Source of the DNA: Panagrolaimus kolymaensis
Taxonomy: Eukaryota > Nematoda > Chromadorea > Rhabditida > Panagrolaimidae
Length of the DNA stretch: 64,000 bases
Direction of reading: 5' to 3'
NCBI GenBank assembly: GCA_028622995.1
Contig: JAJQJQ010000008.1
Coordinates: 3,038,001 to 3,102,000, forward strand
Under the pieces are notes generated by a model. That model saw only the letters and a list, made by a program, of their open reading frames with translations, searched no databases and had not been told where the DNA came from. Positions 12,491 to 25,258 of the stretch are shown here, piece by piece; position 1 is the stretch's first letter, and the number at the start of each line of letters is the position of its first letter. The translations under genes were made by a program, and so were the position numbers.

Positions 12491-15400
12491 TTGCTGTTGA
12501 CTCAGGTCTTATAAGATTAACAGAAAACAATATTCCTTGATCAGCTGAGTGAGGCATTGGCATAAATGGATCATCAAAAGTATAAATAAGTTGAATAGAA
12601 TCCTTTGTGACATTAAACTTTTGATTCAAATGTGTGACACTATAAATCAAAAATTTTAAACAGAAAATTTACAGGTATTTTTTTGGATTAACTCACACAT
12701 AGCTAATAAATTATAAGCTTTTTTTCTGTTTGAAAAATGCTTGAGAAAACTTACTCTTGTTTTTGATTATCTTTTACGAAATAACATTCAAATGAGTTCG
12801 ACATATTGTAATGAATGACTTGAAATTCCAAACTATAATTATCAAGGTGATCCGCTAATATATATGTAACATTCAAGCCACTTGACATTTCTTCATAGTT
12901 TCGATTTATACCATAATCATAAGTAGCAAGAAGAGATTGAAATGGATACTTAGAAATTTCAATAATATTGTAATATTGATTAAAATAATCTCCAAAAACA
13001 AAGTGAGGCTGAAATACCAAACTAATAAACATGGATGAATTTGGAGGTATTTCAAATGTATAAACTCTTGTGGCTAACAATAAATTTTCCCATTGCGAAG
13101 CAGATTCACGGCTATAATTTATATTTTTAGGGCTTACAAAATAACTAATTTTTTGGAAGGATTAATCAAACTAAAACGAACTTAAACTCAAAAAAATATT
13201 TTTCTTCATTTGCTCCGAAATAAACTGTAACATTTTTATTTTTTGAATTTGTCCATAAACGTTGAATTAAATAAGTACTCGAATCAAACACGATTAATAT
13301 TTTACAACTTCCACCTAAATTTGATATTGCAGTGATTGTTGTATCACCAAGTGGATAAAAAATATATTCTTTAAAAATACATCCAATAGGAATAACTAGA
13401 AAAGATATAAATATATATAAAAAAAGATATCAACAAAAACCAATGTTTTAAAAGTCAAAAAAGACATTTATAAAAATTTAAAAATTTTTTTTAAATTTTC
13501 AAGTTAAATAATAAGCGGAAAATATAAATACGCGAATTTTTAAATTTTCAACCTTGTTAGTTTTAAACTATTGTTATGAAATGCTAGATTTTACATTTAT
13601 CAATTTTTAAAAATTAATTCTCACCGTTTGATAAATGAATTACAAAGAATGTTTGATATTGCGCTAATATTGTAAATTTATTTAAGTTGATTTCGCAATT
13701 AGCATCAATTCGAAGACTAAAATTAAATCATCATAAGATCATTAAAGAGATAGTGGTTTGATATTTTAACACATACCAATATTTTATATAATCAGTAAAT
13801 GTTTCATCTTTATATATCCAAAAATCTGCGACATCGTTGTAAACTTGAATTGAAGCATTAGCAAACAGCTAAAATTACCAATTTTTAATTTTATTAAACA
13901 TATTTTCTGACATGATAATAAAAAAATAAACACCCAAAATCCTAATTATTTCTAATTTTTTCAGAGTATTCCTAAATCTCTAACTCATTAAAAAAATTAT
14001 ACGCAAATTTAATTAAAACCAGAAAAAGTAATATAAGGGAAATGAGTTGTATAAAGCTGTGGATAAATGAAAATAAAATAAATCAATTACCTTGGAGGTA
14101 TTGTATTTTACCAATATACCATTATATTCGTCATTAATATCTATAACTTTGTAAGGCATGCTATCCGATAACGCAATATTATAAGTAAAAGGTAATGCTA
14201 AAATATAAGTAGCAACAAAAATTAAAACGAATATATATCAGATTTATCTTACCTTCTTGCGACTTGATAGTTATACTAACATAATAACTCATCGAATACT
14301 CAAAAGTAGTTAATTCAAATATGTTTTCGTTTTCCGAAGAAAAGAAAATTGGTGGTAAGAAATTTAGGTTATCTTCTAATCTGGTTGTTTTGTTTGAAGT
14401 AAACACATTTTCATTGTTAGTGTAAAGTTTAAAAATATCGGGTAAATCAATGCTTCTAATTAGAAAATTTAAATAAAAATTTTTGTTTTGGTAAATTTTA
14501 TCGAATACAAGCTTGAAGTTAATTAATTTTAATTTCATTTTTTAAAATTTAAACTTAAACTTACCGTATAATTACATGTCAAATTTGCACAATATATTTG
14601 GTGACACTAAAATAATTTTTTTTATTCTTCAAAAAAAATGCATAAACTATTAAATTTAAATTTTTTTAAGTTGGTAACTTCTTAAATTTACTTTTATAAT
14701 TTTAGCAGTCGTTTCTCTTTTTTTTAAGTGAGAAGCAGAGGAATCACGCTTTTGTTATGCTGTCTTTATTTATAAACATACCACATTCTTGCGTTTTAAT
14801 CTTTATACTTACATAATTTTCAGAAGCAAATGAAGCAACGCATATTGGTTTGGTAATATAGTGAATAAATATTGTTGAATTTGAACATTCACAAACTAAA
14901 TTTTTTTGAGTTTGTTATGACCGTAATGAGGGTCAGACAAAGACAAGACAGATAAGAGTGAAGTTTATTAGCACGAAGGCTCAGCAAGGAATATCCGGTA
15001 CAATCATTTCAAATACAATACAAGGTAAACCTATTACAACAAAGAGGAATAAAGGCAGGCGTTGAAGTTGACCAGAGGATTAGACCACGAGAGACAGAGA
15101 CCATTTGATATGTTCCTTTGATTTGTTCTGTGGCTACAGAAAATAGTCTTTGGAAATCTGTAGTGACAGGAGTCACAACACTTCTCCCTCCTAACGAAGC
15201 ATAGCAGCGTCGCATCTTCATTTGTTGTAGCAGTGGATCAAGTTCTTGCTTCCGGAAATTGGAGAGATTCAAAATCAGCAGCAAATTGAGCAGGAATTTG
15301 AGCACGAGAACTTGACCAAGGTATTGCATGTTTTCGAAGAGTAGTTCCGGGTTCGAGAGCTTTGACGATATGAAGGTGGCTTCCTTTGAGATATTCCATT

Positions 15401-16662
15401 ATTCAAGGTTGCCATATATCGTCCCTTCCCCCACCGAGAGTTTGAATTGGAGCATATCTTGCATTCATTGACCATGAGAACTTCCGGGTTTCATTTCTTC
15501 AGAACCATACCAGGTAGCGAAATTTACCACGAGGATTTCACTATCAAGAGATTAATGTTAACGATCCAATCGTAGACCGGATGGTTTCAGGCGATAACCA
15601 ACAAAGGATGATTTTCGCAGCGGTATAATCATCGAAAACGGTTTGAACATAAGCATCCGGAGTTCCATCTTCTCAGCATTGATTGAAATACATCAGAATT
15701 TTATCAAAAGAACTTTTTTTTTTTTTTTTTTCCAAGAGTACAATATCCATAAGCGGTGAAATACGTTTGAGATGATCTTCGATTTCCGTAGAGAGCAGTT
15801 GGGAGGATGCCAATGAATTGACACATTACATGTGAGGAAGGAGACTCAGCAAAACCAAGAAGCGTAGACAGGAGAACCATGAGAAACATCCGGATTTGAA
15901 ATAATAGAGGCTTGAAATGCTTCCATAAGTACCACAAGAAATTGTTGATATTATAGCAGGAGTTGTTGGAATCATTTGAAAGTTGATGACGGAGTAAAGC
16001 ATAGTTGAGGAAGAACTTTGAAGTGATGATGCAGTAGTTGTAATGTCGATAGATGACGATGAACAAAGGTTTGATACCATTAGTTTGTAGAGGAAACCAA
16101 ACTTATCAAGACCATAAGTTCGAGCACCATATGACAAGAGAATTGTGAAGTTATCCGGGAATTAGGAAGAGTTGAGGAACATTGCGTGGAGATCAGGAAG
16201 ATGTTAAGTTTGATTGAGATGAGAGAGGTGGAGTAAGACCACGATCATCATCATTCCATCGAATTCCTTTGAGAAGCATCCAATAATATCACTGGAGAGA
16301 GCATGATATGAAGTTCAAGGATTTTGAGTTGTTTCCGATGGAGTCATATTTCACTTGAGAATAATAGCAGCAAAATCAGCCTTGAATTCAGGAAAGCTTG
16401 GAAGATGAACTCGAGCAATAGTGTTTGCAGCAGATGTAAGTGGATCCGGAGTTATTCTTGTTGATTCTTTTGTAGATAAAAGAGCCAAATTTTTTTTTCA
16501 AGTTGTAGTAAGAGCTAGCACGAGAAATACCAGCAGCATGAAGTAGTTGTAATAGTAAGTGAAGTACAGCAGGTTTCTTCCGGGTTTTCCATTTCTTTGA
16601 TTCTTGTACTTGAAGAATAAATACATTACCAAGAGCATAGGAAGAACAAAGTAGTAGTAGTT

Positions 16663-16723
<61 letters not shown>

Positions 16724-19700
16724 GTTCTTCCGGGTTTACCATTTCTTATATTCTTATAGTTGAAGAACATGAAAGTAACCAAGAGCTTTAGAAGAACCCA
16801 ATTAGCACCAGTATTTGAAATGACCGACAATTGATCAAACAAATGATGTACCATGTGTCTACAGGGAGACCAAGATAAGTAAAGTAGAGAAACTTATTCA
16901 GGAAAGGAACACCAATCTCGAGATAAATGAAGCAGAGATATTTATCCGGGATACCAGGCGTGTTGAAGAGCATGTTGTTTTGCACAGTTATTCATTTCAT
17001 TTTCATCCGATCAGCCATATTACCATCTTGAGGAAGAGATAACAACAGTAGCACAATTGCATGTGAGGACATCCGGACAAAGAACATGAAATTGAATACC
17101 AGGAGAGCAAGAGCAACAGCAGTGATGGTTTGAACGATAACCAGCAACGGGTGGTTTGGACGTTAACCAGCAACGGATGGTTTGCGGTGACCAACAACTG
17201 ATGAAGAGGATTGTTATGAGAACACCAACAAACAATGCTTTTCCGGAGGTAAAGCAGAACTCGGTTGAATCATCGAAGAGGAAGTTATGAACACAGATTG
17301 GTAGCACCATGACGAAAACATCTTATTGGACATACGGAAATGAGCATATGTTCAAGTTTGAACGAACGAGTTTGAAGTAACGAACATTCTTTGTATTCCG
17401 GTGGATGATGTATTGAAGAAGACGTTGTTGAAGACGACATCGAAGGAGTTAATGCATAAACATGTTCAGCAGAAGATGCTTGAAGTAAACATGTTGATGG
17501 TGACGAACTTCCGGTATGACCATTTTTGAGATGATGACCAAAACCAGATAAAGATAAAGATAAGGATTTTCTTCTATCAGCAGCAACCAGAGGATGATAT
17601 TACGAGATCAACAAACGCTTTTCGGAGTTTAAGGCATAACTCTTCTTTCTGTTTCTTTTCCATGAGTATGTTGAGAGACGACGTAGTAATTGATGATGAA
17701 GGCATAGTGCTGTGATGAGAACACGATGCTGAAAGATGCATGTAGTATAACAGAATGATATAAAATTAACCTGTTAGAAGCATCATCATAACATCTTCTC
17801 CCACCAAAGAAACAAGAGCTTTTCAGGAGCTAAAGCGAACTCATTTTGAATGTCTTCCGGACGTGAATGTAAACCAAGCGAGCAAGTTGACGAAGTTGAA
17901 GAGATATGGAAGTATTGTTGATAATGAACACGAGCGAAAAGTACCATACGAACTTTGAGATAAACATAGAACCATAATTGCATCGAGTAAGAGAACATCC
18001 GATGTTTGAGCTGAAGATCTTGAAATGAACATTTTTGAGATGATGAGCATTATTTTCTTCCGGATTATCTTTTATCATCAAAAGCAGCATCAGCATTGAA
18101 ATGGCGCTTCTGCCTCTTCCATCTCCTTCTTTTTGGATGTTGAGCGGCGTTTCGGAGGACTTGAGTTGAATTGAATCACGATCTCGTCACCAATTTGTTA
18201 TGACCGTAATGAGGGTCAGACAAAGACAAGACAGATAAGAGTGAAGTTTATTAGCACGAAGGCTCAGCAAGGAATATCCGGTACAATCATTTCAAATACA
18301 ATACAAGGTAAACCTATTACAACAAAGAGGAATAAAGGCAGGCGTTGAAGTTGACCAGAGGATTAGACCACGAGAGACAGAGACCATTTGATATGTTCCT
18401 TTGATTTGTTCTGTGGCTACAGAAAATAGTCTTTGGAAATCTGTAGTGACAGGAGTCACAACAGAGTTAATTGTTTTTTTTACCTTTTATATAAACAATA
18501 TCAAAAACGATAAGAGGAAAGATTCTTCTTTTTTCACATAGACTATATATGATGACTTTGCTTTATACTTTAAAACAATTATGTCTCCGTCATATTACGA
18601 TTACAAAACCAAAATGATGAAATCGACCTCACGAAGGGCCTCAACTCTCTAGTCTAATTAGTAATTACTTGTCACGACACTCGTGATCTTCATTTTTCTC
18701 TAACCTAAAATTAGCATAATATCTTTGTTGTCGTTTGTTATGTAATATTATAATAAGTTCATTTGGGTAAGAATAAAGTATTTGGAAAACAGTCGTCTCT
18801 TCTTTCTCATCTCAATATACTGTTTTTGGTGTCCTGATCGCCGCAACATTACTTTCCATTTTGTTAAAAATCAAAAAAAAAACAAACCATATTTATAAAA
18901 ATCAATGCTAAACCCTAAAGAATTAATGCTCGCATCACTTGTAAAAATCCAATTAACGCTTTTATCATCCCCATTTTCATTTCCATAAAAAAATTTATGT
19001 TCATTAGAAATGCTAATAAAATCGCTTTCATTTGTTGATTGATCATAATAAAATATCGTATCAAAAGTTTCCAAAAAATTTCCCACTACGTCGGCATATA
19101 CAACATAACCAGATGGAATAATTAAGTCATAAGTGCATTGAGCATTATTGGGATATCCATTGTCATTAAAATTTGTCCATGTATCAACCGAACCATTCGT
19201 AATAATTTTGCAACCACCATCAACTATTTTTTGATCATTTTTATAAATTGAAACTGATACTGCAAATTCAAAGTTATCTAGAGATAATGGCTTAACAACA
19301 TCAGTTTTGTCATATAAATAAAATTTTAAATAATTGTCTTTATTATAATAAGCATGTTTCACTCGAATATTTCTTTCCCTAAAATATTTATTATATTGAT
19401 TTAAATTTTATTAATAGTAGAAAAAATCTCTTCGATAAACCATCACTTTTGGCTACAATCAGCGATGGATAATACTAGATAACTGGTTTTAATACCCTTA
19501 TCCGACCAAAAAAGTCTGGAAATTTGTTAAATCATTGAGAGCAAAACTGCTTGGGATCATGAACTCGGTGGAATCTTGGAGTAGAATTTATGGCCTCTAG
19601 GGAATCAAGTTTTACCGATTTTTAGTTGGGTATTAACACTATAAGCTATTTTTAAAATTACCCCAAATCTTTGTTAATAATAGGTAAATCGATAGAAGTT

Positions 19701-20942
19701 TTATAAAATTTTAATCTAAGCAAAGTTTATCAAAATTTTTAAGGAAAAGAACTAATTAATAATGTCATAAATTTTTTATATCAGGTATAAATATGACCTT
19801 CAAACGATGAAAAAAAAAGTATGGCATATGCTATAAATCTTCTAGGATGCTAACAATGAAAAAAGCTGTTTTAGAATACTTTTTTTTAATTTTAGTCCAC
19901 CCCTTGACTCTCTAGAAAACAAAATATCAAATCGCTTTTCTTTTAAGATTCAAAAAATAAAAAAATAACGCAATCCGTAAGCAAAAAAAGCAAAATTTTT
20001 CAATGTATGGTATTATGATAAAAAAAAAAGCTTACGTTAGTAAAACTTCTGTGCTATTTTCGATATTCAAATGCGTTGAGGACATTTGATTTAAGGATTC
20101 GATAACAAATTTGAAGCCATAGCCTGTGGGTGCCGAAAATTGCCATAGACAAGGATGCTTTCGTTGTAAAGTGCTTGTGTTATAAGTATTTGGATAATAA
20201 CTTGATTGAAAATATATTTCTTGTGTTTCATCAGTAAACTTAAATGGATTCACTCTACTTATAGATTCCAACGGGCAATCATCTCCCCAATCATCAAACA
20301 AAACATAGCCACGAAATGATTCGAAATAATATTCATTTTTGTTTACAAACAAAATCGAAGTAACATTCTCAAAAACAATTATGTCAAACTTGAGTTGATC
20401 ATCAAGATCAGAAAGAGCAATCGATCTTATTAATATGCCCCGCATATTCTATAAATAAAAACTTTTGTAAAATGAAAGATATTTAAAGGACGATTCCACT
20501 TTTTCTATTTTAAATAACGGGCGTGTTGAGTGGCGGGCTAATGTCACATTTTTGGCGTTCCAATTATATACAACTGTCTTTACAAAATTGTTTTAAATTT
20601 TGTTGAATAATTATCTAATTATCCGTAAACTAATTTTTTTAACAAAAGTATCACAAAAAAATGCATAATGTTAAGTCTCAATACATCACCACCATACGGG
20701 GACAGGAAAAAAATAAGAGTGTACTGCTTTTTTTATAAACTCACTCTTGTAGCATTTTCGAGAACAAAATTAAGTAAACAATCATCAGAGGTAAAAAGTT
20801 TAGGAAAATCTAATGATTCAAAAAATATTAATTCATCAGTATTATTGACTTTAATTGTTTGAAGTGTATCAGAACAAACATATCTTTTTGCGTCGGTAAT
20901 TTCGAAAAACAAAAACAAAATAAAGATAAAAGTGTCCATCAT
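12477..20942 (-). CDS. CUB-like multidomain secreted protein, copy C (intact)
   Basis: The only fully open copy. Exons: 20942-20745, 20448-20036, 19378-18888, 14895-14813, 14606-14565, 14511-14253, 14197-14091, 13868-13777, 13716-13625, 13395-13182, 13111-12755, 12639-12477. They sum to 2511 nt, giving 836 residues. Residues 1-18 or so are a signal peptide, so the protein enters the secretory pathway. Three CUB-like blocks follow (about 25-110, 110-205, 215-365), with FESLDFP, CLWQFSAP and DLIIPSGYV motifs. The rest (366-836) has further beta-rich, N-glycosylated segments with spaced Cys. No transmembrane segment or GPI tail is seen. CUB-like (CUB_2/DUF141) genes are known infection-response genes in Caenorhabditis; the role here is inferred. 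Intron 3 is about 4 kb because it holds an LTR retrotransposon; coding is untouched. Confidence 0.85.
14913..15180 (-). repeat. 3' LTR of the retrotransposon
   Basis: 268 bp. It matches the copy at 18196-18463 at every position I could compare by eye. It abuts the polypurine tract on its interior side. Confidence 0.93.
16665..16723. repeat. (GTA)n microsatellite inside the LTR element
   Basis: An uninterrupted GTA/TAG trinucleotide run of nearly 60 bp. On the minus strand it reads as poly-Tyr in one frame, which is an artefact. On both sides are copies of a short block containing TTCTTCCGGGTTT.CCATTTCTT, so the interior of the element has a local duplication around the run. Confidence 0.85.
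18196..18463 (-). repeat. 5' LTR of the retrotransposon
   Basis: 268-bp partner of 14913-15180. The adjacent interior sequence starts AATTGGTGACGAG on the minus strand, the expected place for the primer-binding site. Confidence 0.93.
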
Positions 20943-22267
20943 CAATTTTATGACAGTGAGAAATAATTGTTTTACTCTTTCCTGATATTTTTAAAGCTTA
21001 TATAGAAAATAAAAATGTACACACCTTAAAAATAAAAGACTTAAAATTTTTGCTTTTATTTTTTTTAAATTTGAATGCGTCAAAAATTATAAACTTTAGG
21101 CCAAAAAAAGGCGCTTAATGAATTAAGTAGAGCAAAGAAAAAAAATATTTTCATTTTCATTCATTTTGGTAATGGTTAAAAAGTATTAAAAAACATTCTA
21201 TAGCTTGTAAAAATTTTATATTGAAATTTGGTGCGAAAATAAAAAAAACTGTTTATGGAAATGGAAAAAAACCCGATAAGACTTTTTATTATCGCTTTCA
21301 AGATTAGTGAATTTTTTTTTTTTTAAACATCAGCCTTAAATTCGAATAATATTGAAGCAGCATTTACAATGATTTTGGAAGTCATTTATAACTTTTAAAG
21401 TAAGTTTTTTTGGTTTACTCGTGCAATACTTCAAGTAAATAATTTATTCCATATTCAGAAGGGCAATGGAAAAAAGTGTTGTTTTTCAGTGTATAGCTTA
21501 AATTAAATTATAAAATACGCATAAAATATTTGTTTTTGCTAATAAATATTTCGATGGATGGATTTTTTTTATATTTAATAAAAACCCCTTCTTTTTCGTC
21601 ATTGCTCATTTATGGTCTTAAAAAAATGATTTTAAATTTTTAAGAGTTCTAAAAAATTTTCTTTTTTCCTAACGATAAACGAATTCAATGAACATTGATT
21701 TCTAAAAATTATGCAATAATAGTTGAAAAAGCAAAAAATAATATTAAAATATATTTGATTTTGTTTGAATCATATGATGAATTTTTTTTGAAGTTTCGTT
21801 TGGGTTCAAAAAAGTATAAAAATTAAATATTCAAAAAGAAAAATCATATTCTTCATTACCTCTAATTTCTTTAATAAAATTTTTCTTTTTTATTTACAAC
21901 AATAAAGAGCAAAGCAAAACAAAATATTTAAAAAAAAAATGAAGCCACGATAGTTAAACAATCAAAAAACAGAGAACCAAACTACAAAATAAAAACTTTT
22001 ATGGGTCTGCAATTTTTTAGTGTTATTTTTAAAACTTTATTTTTATTTAAATTGTTATTAATCGCGTTTCAATGTTCTGTAATTTATTTATTCGTTATTA
22101 CAGTGGAACCCAAATTTAAAGAAATGTCTGCATTTTAATCAACAAAAAAATACATTTGACAAAGGTTTCAAGAATATTTTGAACTTGATTCTAGTTTTTA
22201 TTATTTAAAAATAAATTTTTAATTAAGCTGGCTAACGGAAACTTTACAAGCCATTGTTTTATTGGAG
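20943..22267. other. Intergenic between copies D and C
   Basis: AT-rich, no gene supported. A weak R1 copy (AACAAAATATTTAAAAA, then ACCAAACTACAAAATAAAAACTTT) lies at about 21890-22010. A second TTAAATATTCAAAAAG start lies near 21825. Confidence 0.4.
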
Positions 22268-23584
22268 TTACGGTTTTATTAAGTTTACAGAAAACAATAC
22301 TCCTTGGTCCGCTGAGTGATATGATGGATTATACCAATCATCATAAATATAATTAAAGGTCATACTTGAATTTTTAACATAAAACTTTTGACCCAATTGT
22401 GTGACACTATAAATTTAAAAAAATTAAATAAAATGTCGAAGGGTAATTTGATTTTTTTAACATTGAAAAAAAGAAGCTTTTAAATTTAAAAAAACTTACT
22501 TTAATCTTTGATTATTTTTAATGAAAAAACATTCAAATGAGTCTGATAGATTATAATGAATTACTTGAAGTTCCAAAATATATTCGTTGAGATGATTCGC
22601 TAATATATAAGTTACATTCAATCCACTAGTAGCATCTTCATAATTTCTGCTTATACCATAATCAAAAGTGGAAAGAAGAGATTGAAAAGGATATTTTGAA
22701 ATTGTTATAATATTGTATAGTTGTATAACATATCCATAAAAAATGTATGGCTGATACACTAATCTAATCAAGATGGATGAATTTGGAGGTATTTCAAATG
22801 TATAAATTCTTGTAGTTAATAGCATATTTTCCCATTGTTGCGCAGATTCAGAGCTATAAATTGTTATTATTTAACTTAGCCAATGAATTTTTGGCCCAAA
22901 GTAAAACTAACTTAAACTCAAAAAAATATTTTTCTTCATTTGCTCCGAAATAAACTGTAACATTTTTCTCTTTTGAATTTGTCCATAATTGTTTAATTAA
23001 ATAAGTATTTGAGTCAAACACTAATAATATTTTACAACTTCCACTTAAATTTGATATTGCAGTGATTGTAGTATTACCAGTTGGATAGAAAAAATATTGT
23101 TTAAAAACACACCCAATTGGATAAACTAAAAAAATGCTAAAAGCTTATTGAATGTTTTTATTTAAAATTCGTAAGATTGATATTGAGGTGGGATATTCTT
23201 AGAAAAATTTTAACTTACCATCTGATAAGCGAGTAACAAAAAAGCTTTGATGCTGTGGTAATATTGATAAGTTTTTCAAGTTTACTTTACAATTCAAATT
23301 TGATTTTCTACTAAAATTAAATAATAATAAAACACATAAAATAAAGGGCAGTAAAAAAATGAATGCTTACCAATATCTAATATACTCATTAAATGTTCCA
23401 TCCTTGTATATCCAAAAATCTGTTAGTGCATAAGCTTGAATTGACACATTATTATAGGGCTAAAAATTTACATTTTTATTTTACGCTACCTTATTTTCTG
23501 TGTAATATTATATTAAATGCTAAGCTTTTCCGATTATGAAGTAAAAAAGTACAAAACTGAAAAATGCTTTTGTATGTATAACAG

Positions 23585-23652
23585 GGATGCTCGATCTTAG
23601 CTTTTGGCCGATCTGAACTTTTGAACACCAAATCACGAACGATCGAGCATCC
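23585..23652. repeat. Short inverted-repeat element in intron 7 of copy D
   Basis: GGATGCTCGATC at 23585-23596 is the reverse complement of GATCGAGCATCC at 23641-23652. The 68-bp unit is clearly less AT-rich than the intron around it. It looks like a very small terminal-inverted-repeat element, but no clean target duplication is visible. Confidence 0.5.
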
Positions 23653-24291
23653 ATGATGCTGGATAAAAACAAAAAACTTTTATTTTTTCTGGATGTAAAA
23701 GGGATAAATTACCTGAGGCGAAACATATTCAATCGATATTCCATTGTAGTCGTCATAAACATCTACAACGTGGTGGAACTTGTCTTTAGATAACGTGATG
23801 TTATAAGTAAATGGTAAAGCTAAAACAAAACATCATAAAGTTCAAAAATGTATTATCTTCTACTTACCTTCTTGCATTTTTATGTTAATAGTAACATGAT
23901 AACTCGATTGCGAATACTTATAAGTACTAATTTCAATCACGTTTTTGTTTTTTGTAGTCAAAAATATTGGCGGTATAAATCTTTGACCATCTACTAATCG
24001 GGTTGTTTTATTTGATGTAAACACATTAACATTATTAGTAAAAACTTTATAAGAATCTGATATTTCCAAAATATCAAGGTTTATGTCAATATAAAAAATT
24101 TTGTTTTGATAAATTTTGTGAAATACAAGCTTCAAAGATAGTTAAGTTTATTCAATGTTTTTGAAATCTTTTTTCAAACTTACAGTATAATTACATCTTA
24201 AATTTGGGCAATATGTTTGATGACACTAAAAAAATCATTTCAAAATTAATTTTACTTAATTTTTTAAAAGTTTTTAAAAAATATGTTAGAG

Positions 24292-24308
24292 TCTCTCTCT
24301 CTCTCTCT
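24292..24308. repeat. (TC)n microsatellite in intron 4 of copy D
   Basis: A short pure CT run (about eight repeats) with no counterpart in the paralogous introns. Confidence 0.7.
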
Positions 24309-24972
24309 TTAAGTGTTCCAAACTTAAAAGCATTTCATACCTTTATTTTTTAGATCTGTATGCGTTATACTTACGTCGTTTTTGTTATCAGCAAACGAAG
24401 AAGCAATACATAAAAAACTGGTAATATTGCGAATAAATATTGTTGAATTAGAGCATTCACAAACTAAAATCTTGAAAGAATTTATCACGTATTTTTTTTC
24501 TTTGGCATATCTAATAGAAAAAAAATGACATTCACATTGATTAGAAGAGATTATGATACTTCCACTTTAATTAACATTGTGTCGCAATATTTCAATTACA
24601 AATACAAAGTTGGTGGAATCTACGCAAAGGGTGAATACAAACAACACTCTTGTCGTCAGTTATCTTGTATTCTGTTCAAATGTCGGTAAAAAAGAAACGA
24701 ACCATATTTAAAAAAATTAAGGCTAAACCCTAAAGAATAAATACTGGCATCACTTGTAAATGTCCAATTAATAGTTTTATTTTTTCCATTTTTATTTCCA
24801 TAAAAAAATCTACCATCGTTAGAGCCCACAATAAAATCGCTTTCATTTTCTGATTGATCATAATAAAATATCGTATCAAAAGTTTCCAAAGACATGGATA
24901 ATGGGTTTACATATGCAACATAACCCGATGGAATAATTAAATCATAAGTGCATTGAGCGTTATTGGGATATC

Positions 24973-25258
24973 TGTTGTGGCTCGAACAACACGAATGATA
25001 AATCAAGTACGCGCCGCTTCATATCGTATCTCCTGGTATTGTGTGGAGTTTGGAAGCGAAGCTTCCTAGCCTATTTTGTCTTTCATTGATTTGTAATTTG
25101 TGATTGACTTTACTTTACTTTGTTTTTCTGCTGCTGTAGCTTTGACCGCTCAAGCTAACAGCATTTTGTTCCTGTTAATAAATATCCTTTATTTACATCT
25201 GTGTCATCTCAACGGCATTAAAGGAACAACTTTGTTAAACCTGATTGAGGTTATAACA
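24973..25258 (+). mobile_element. Solo LTR inside exon 3 of CUB-like copy D
   Basis: 286 bp beginning TGTTGTGGCTCG and ending GGTTATAACA, bounded by the 5-bp duplication ATATC (24968-24972 and 25259-25263). An AATAAA lies near its 3' end. There is no interior or second LTR, as expected after LTR-LTR recombination. Its ends resemble those of the 268-bp LTR in copy C (TGTTGTG...TATAACA against TGTTGTG...CATAACA) but the bodies differ, so it is a related, distinct family. It is inserted antisense to the gene. Confidence 0.9.

Larger units (their letters stand above)
14913..18463 (-). mobile_element. Non-autonomous LTR retrotransposon in intron 3 of copy C
   Basis: Two 268-bp direct repeats flank a 3015-bp interior. 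The repeats start TG and end CA, and the element is bounded by the 5-bp target duplication GAGTT (14908-14912 and 18464-18468). Read on the minus strand, the LTR has an AATAAA and begins TGTTGTGACTCC. A TTGGTGACGAGATCGTGA primer-binding-like site follows the 5' LTR, and the polypurine tract AGGAGGGAGAAG (15181-15192) abuts the 3' LTR. The interior has no open frame over about 120 codons and no recognisable gag, protease, reverse transcriptase or integrase, so it must be mobilised in trans. Base composition is less AT-rich than the host. Superfamily (Pao/BEL or Gypsy) cannot be assigned. Confidence 0.93.

Noticed and set aside
16498..16854. 118-codon minus-strand open frame with a long poly-Tyr run
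   Set aside because: Translation of the GTA microsatellite inside the LTR element; no motif and no codon-level sign of coding.
15009..18096. Several 60-120 codon minus-strand frames inside the LTR element
   Set aside because: Overlapping in different frames, Ser/Cys/Tyr-rich translations of CAA/TCA-type repeats, no retrotransposon motifs.
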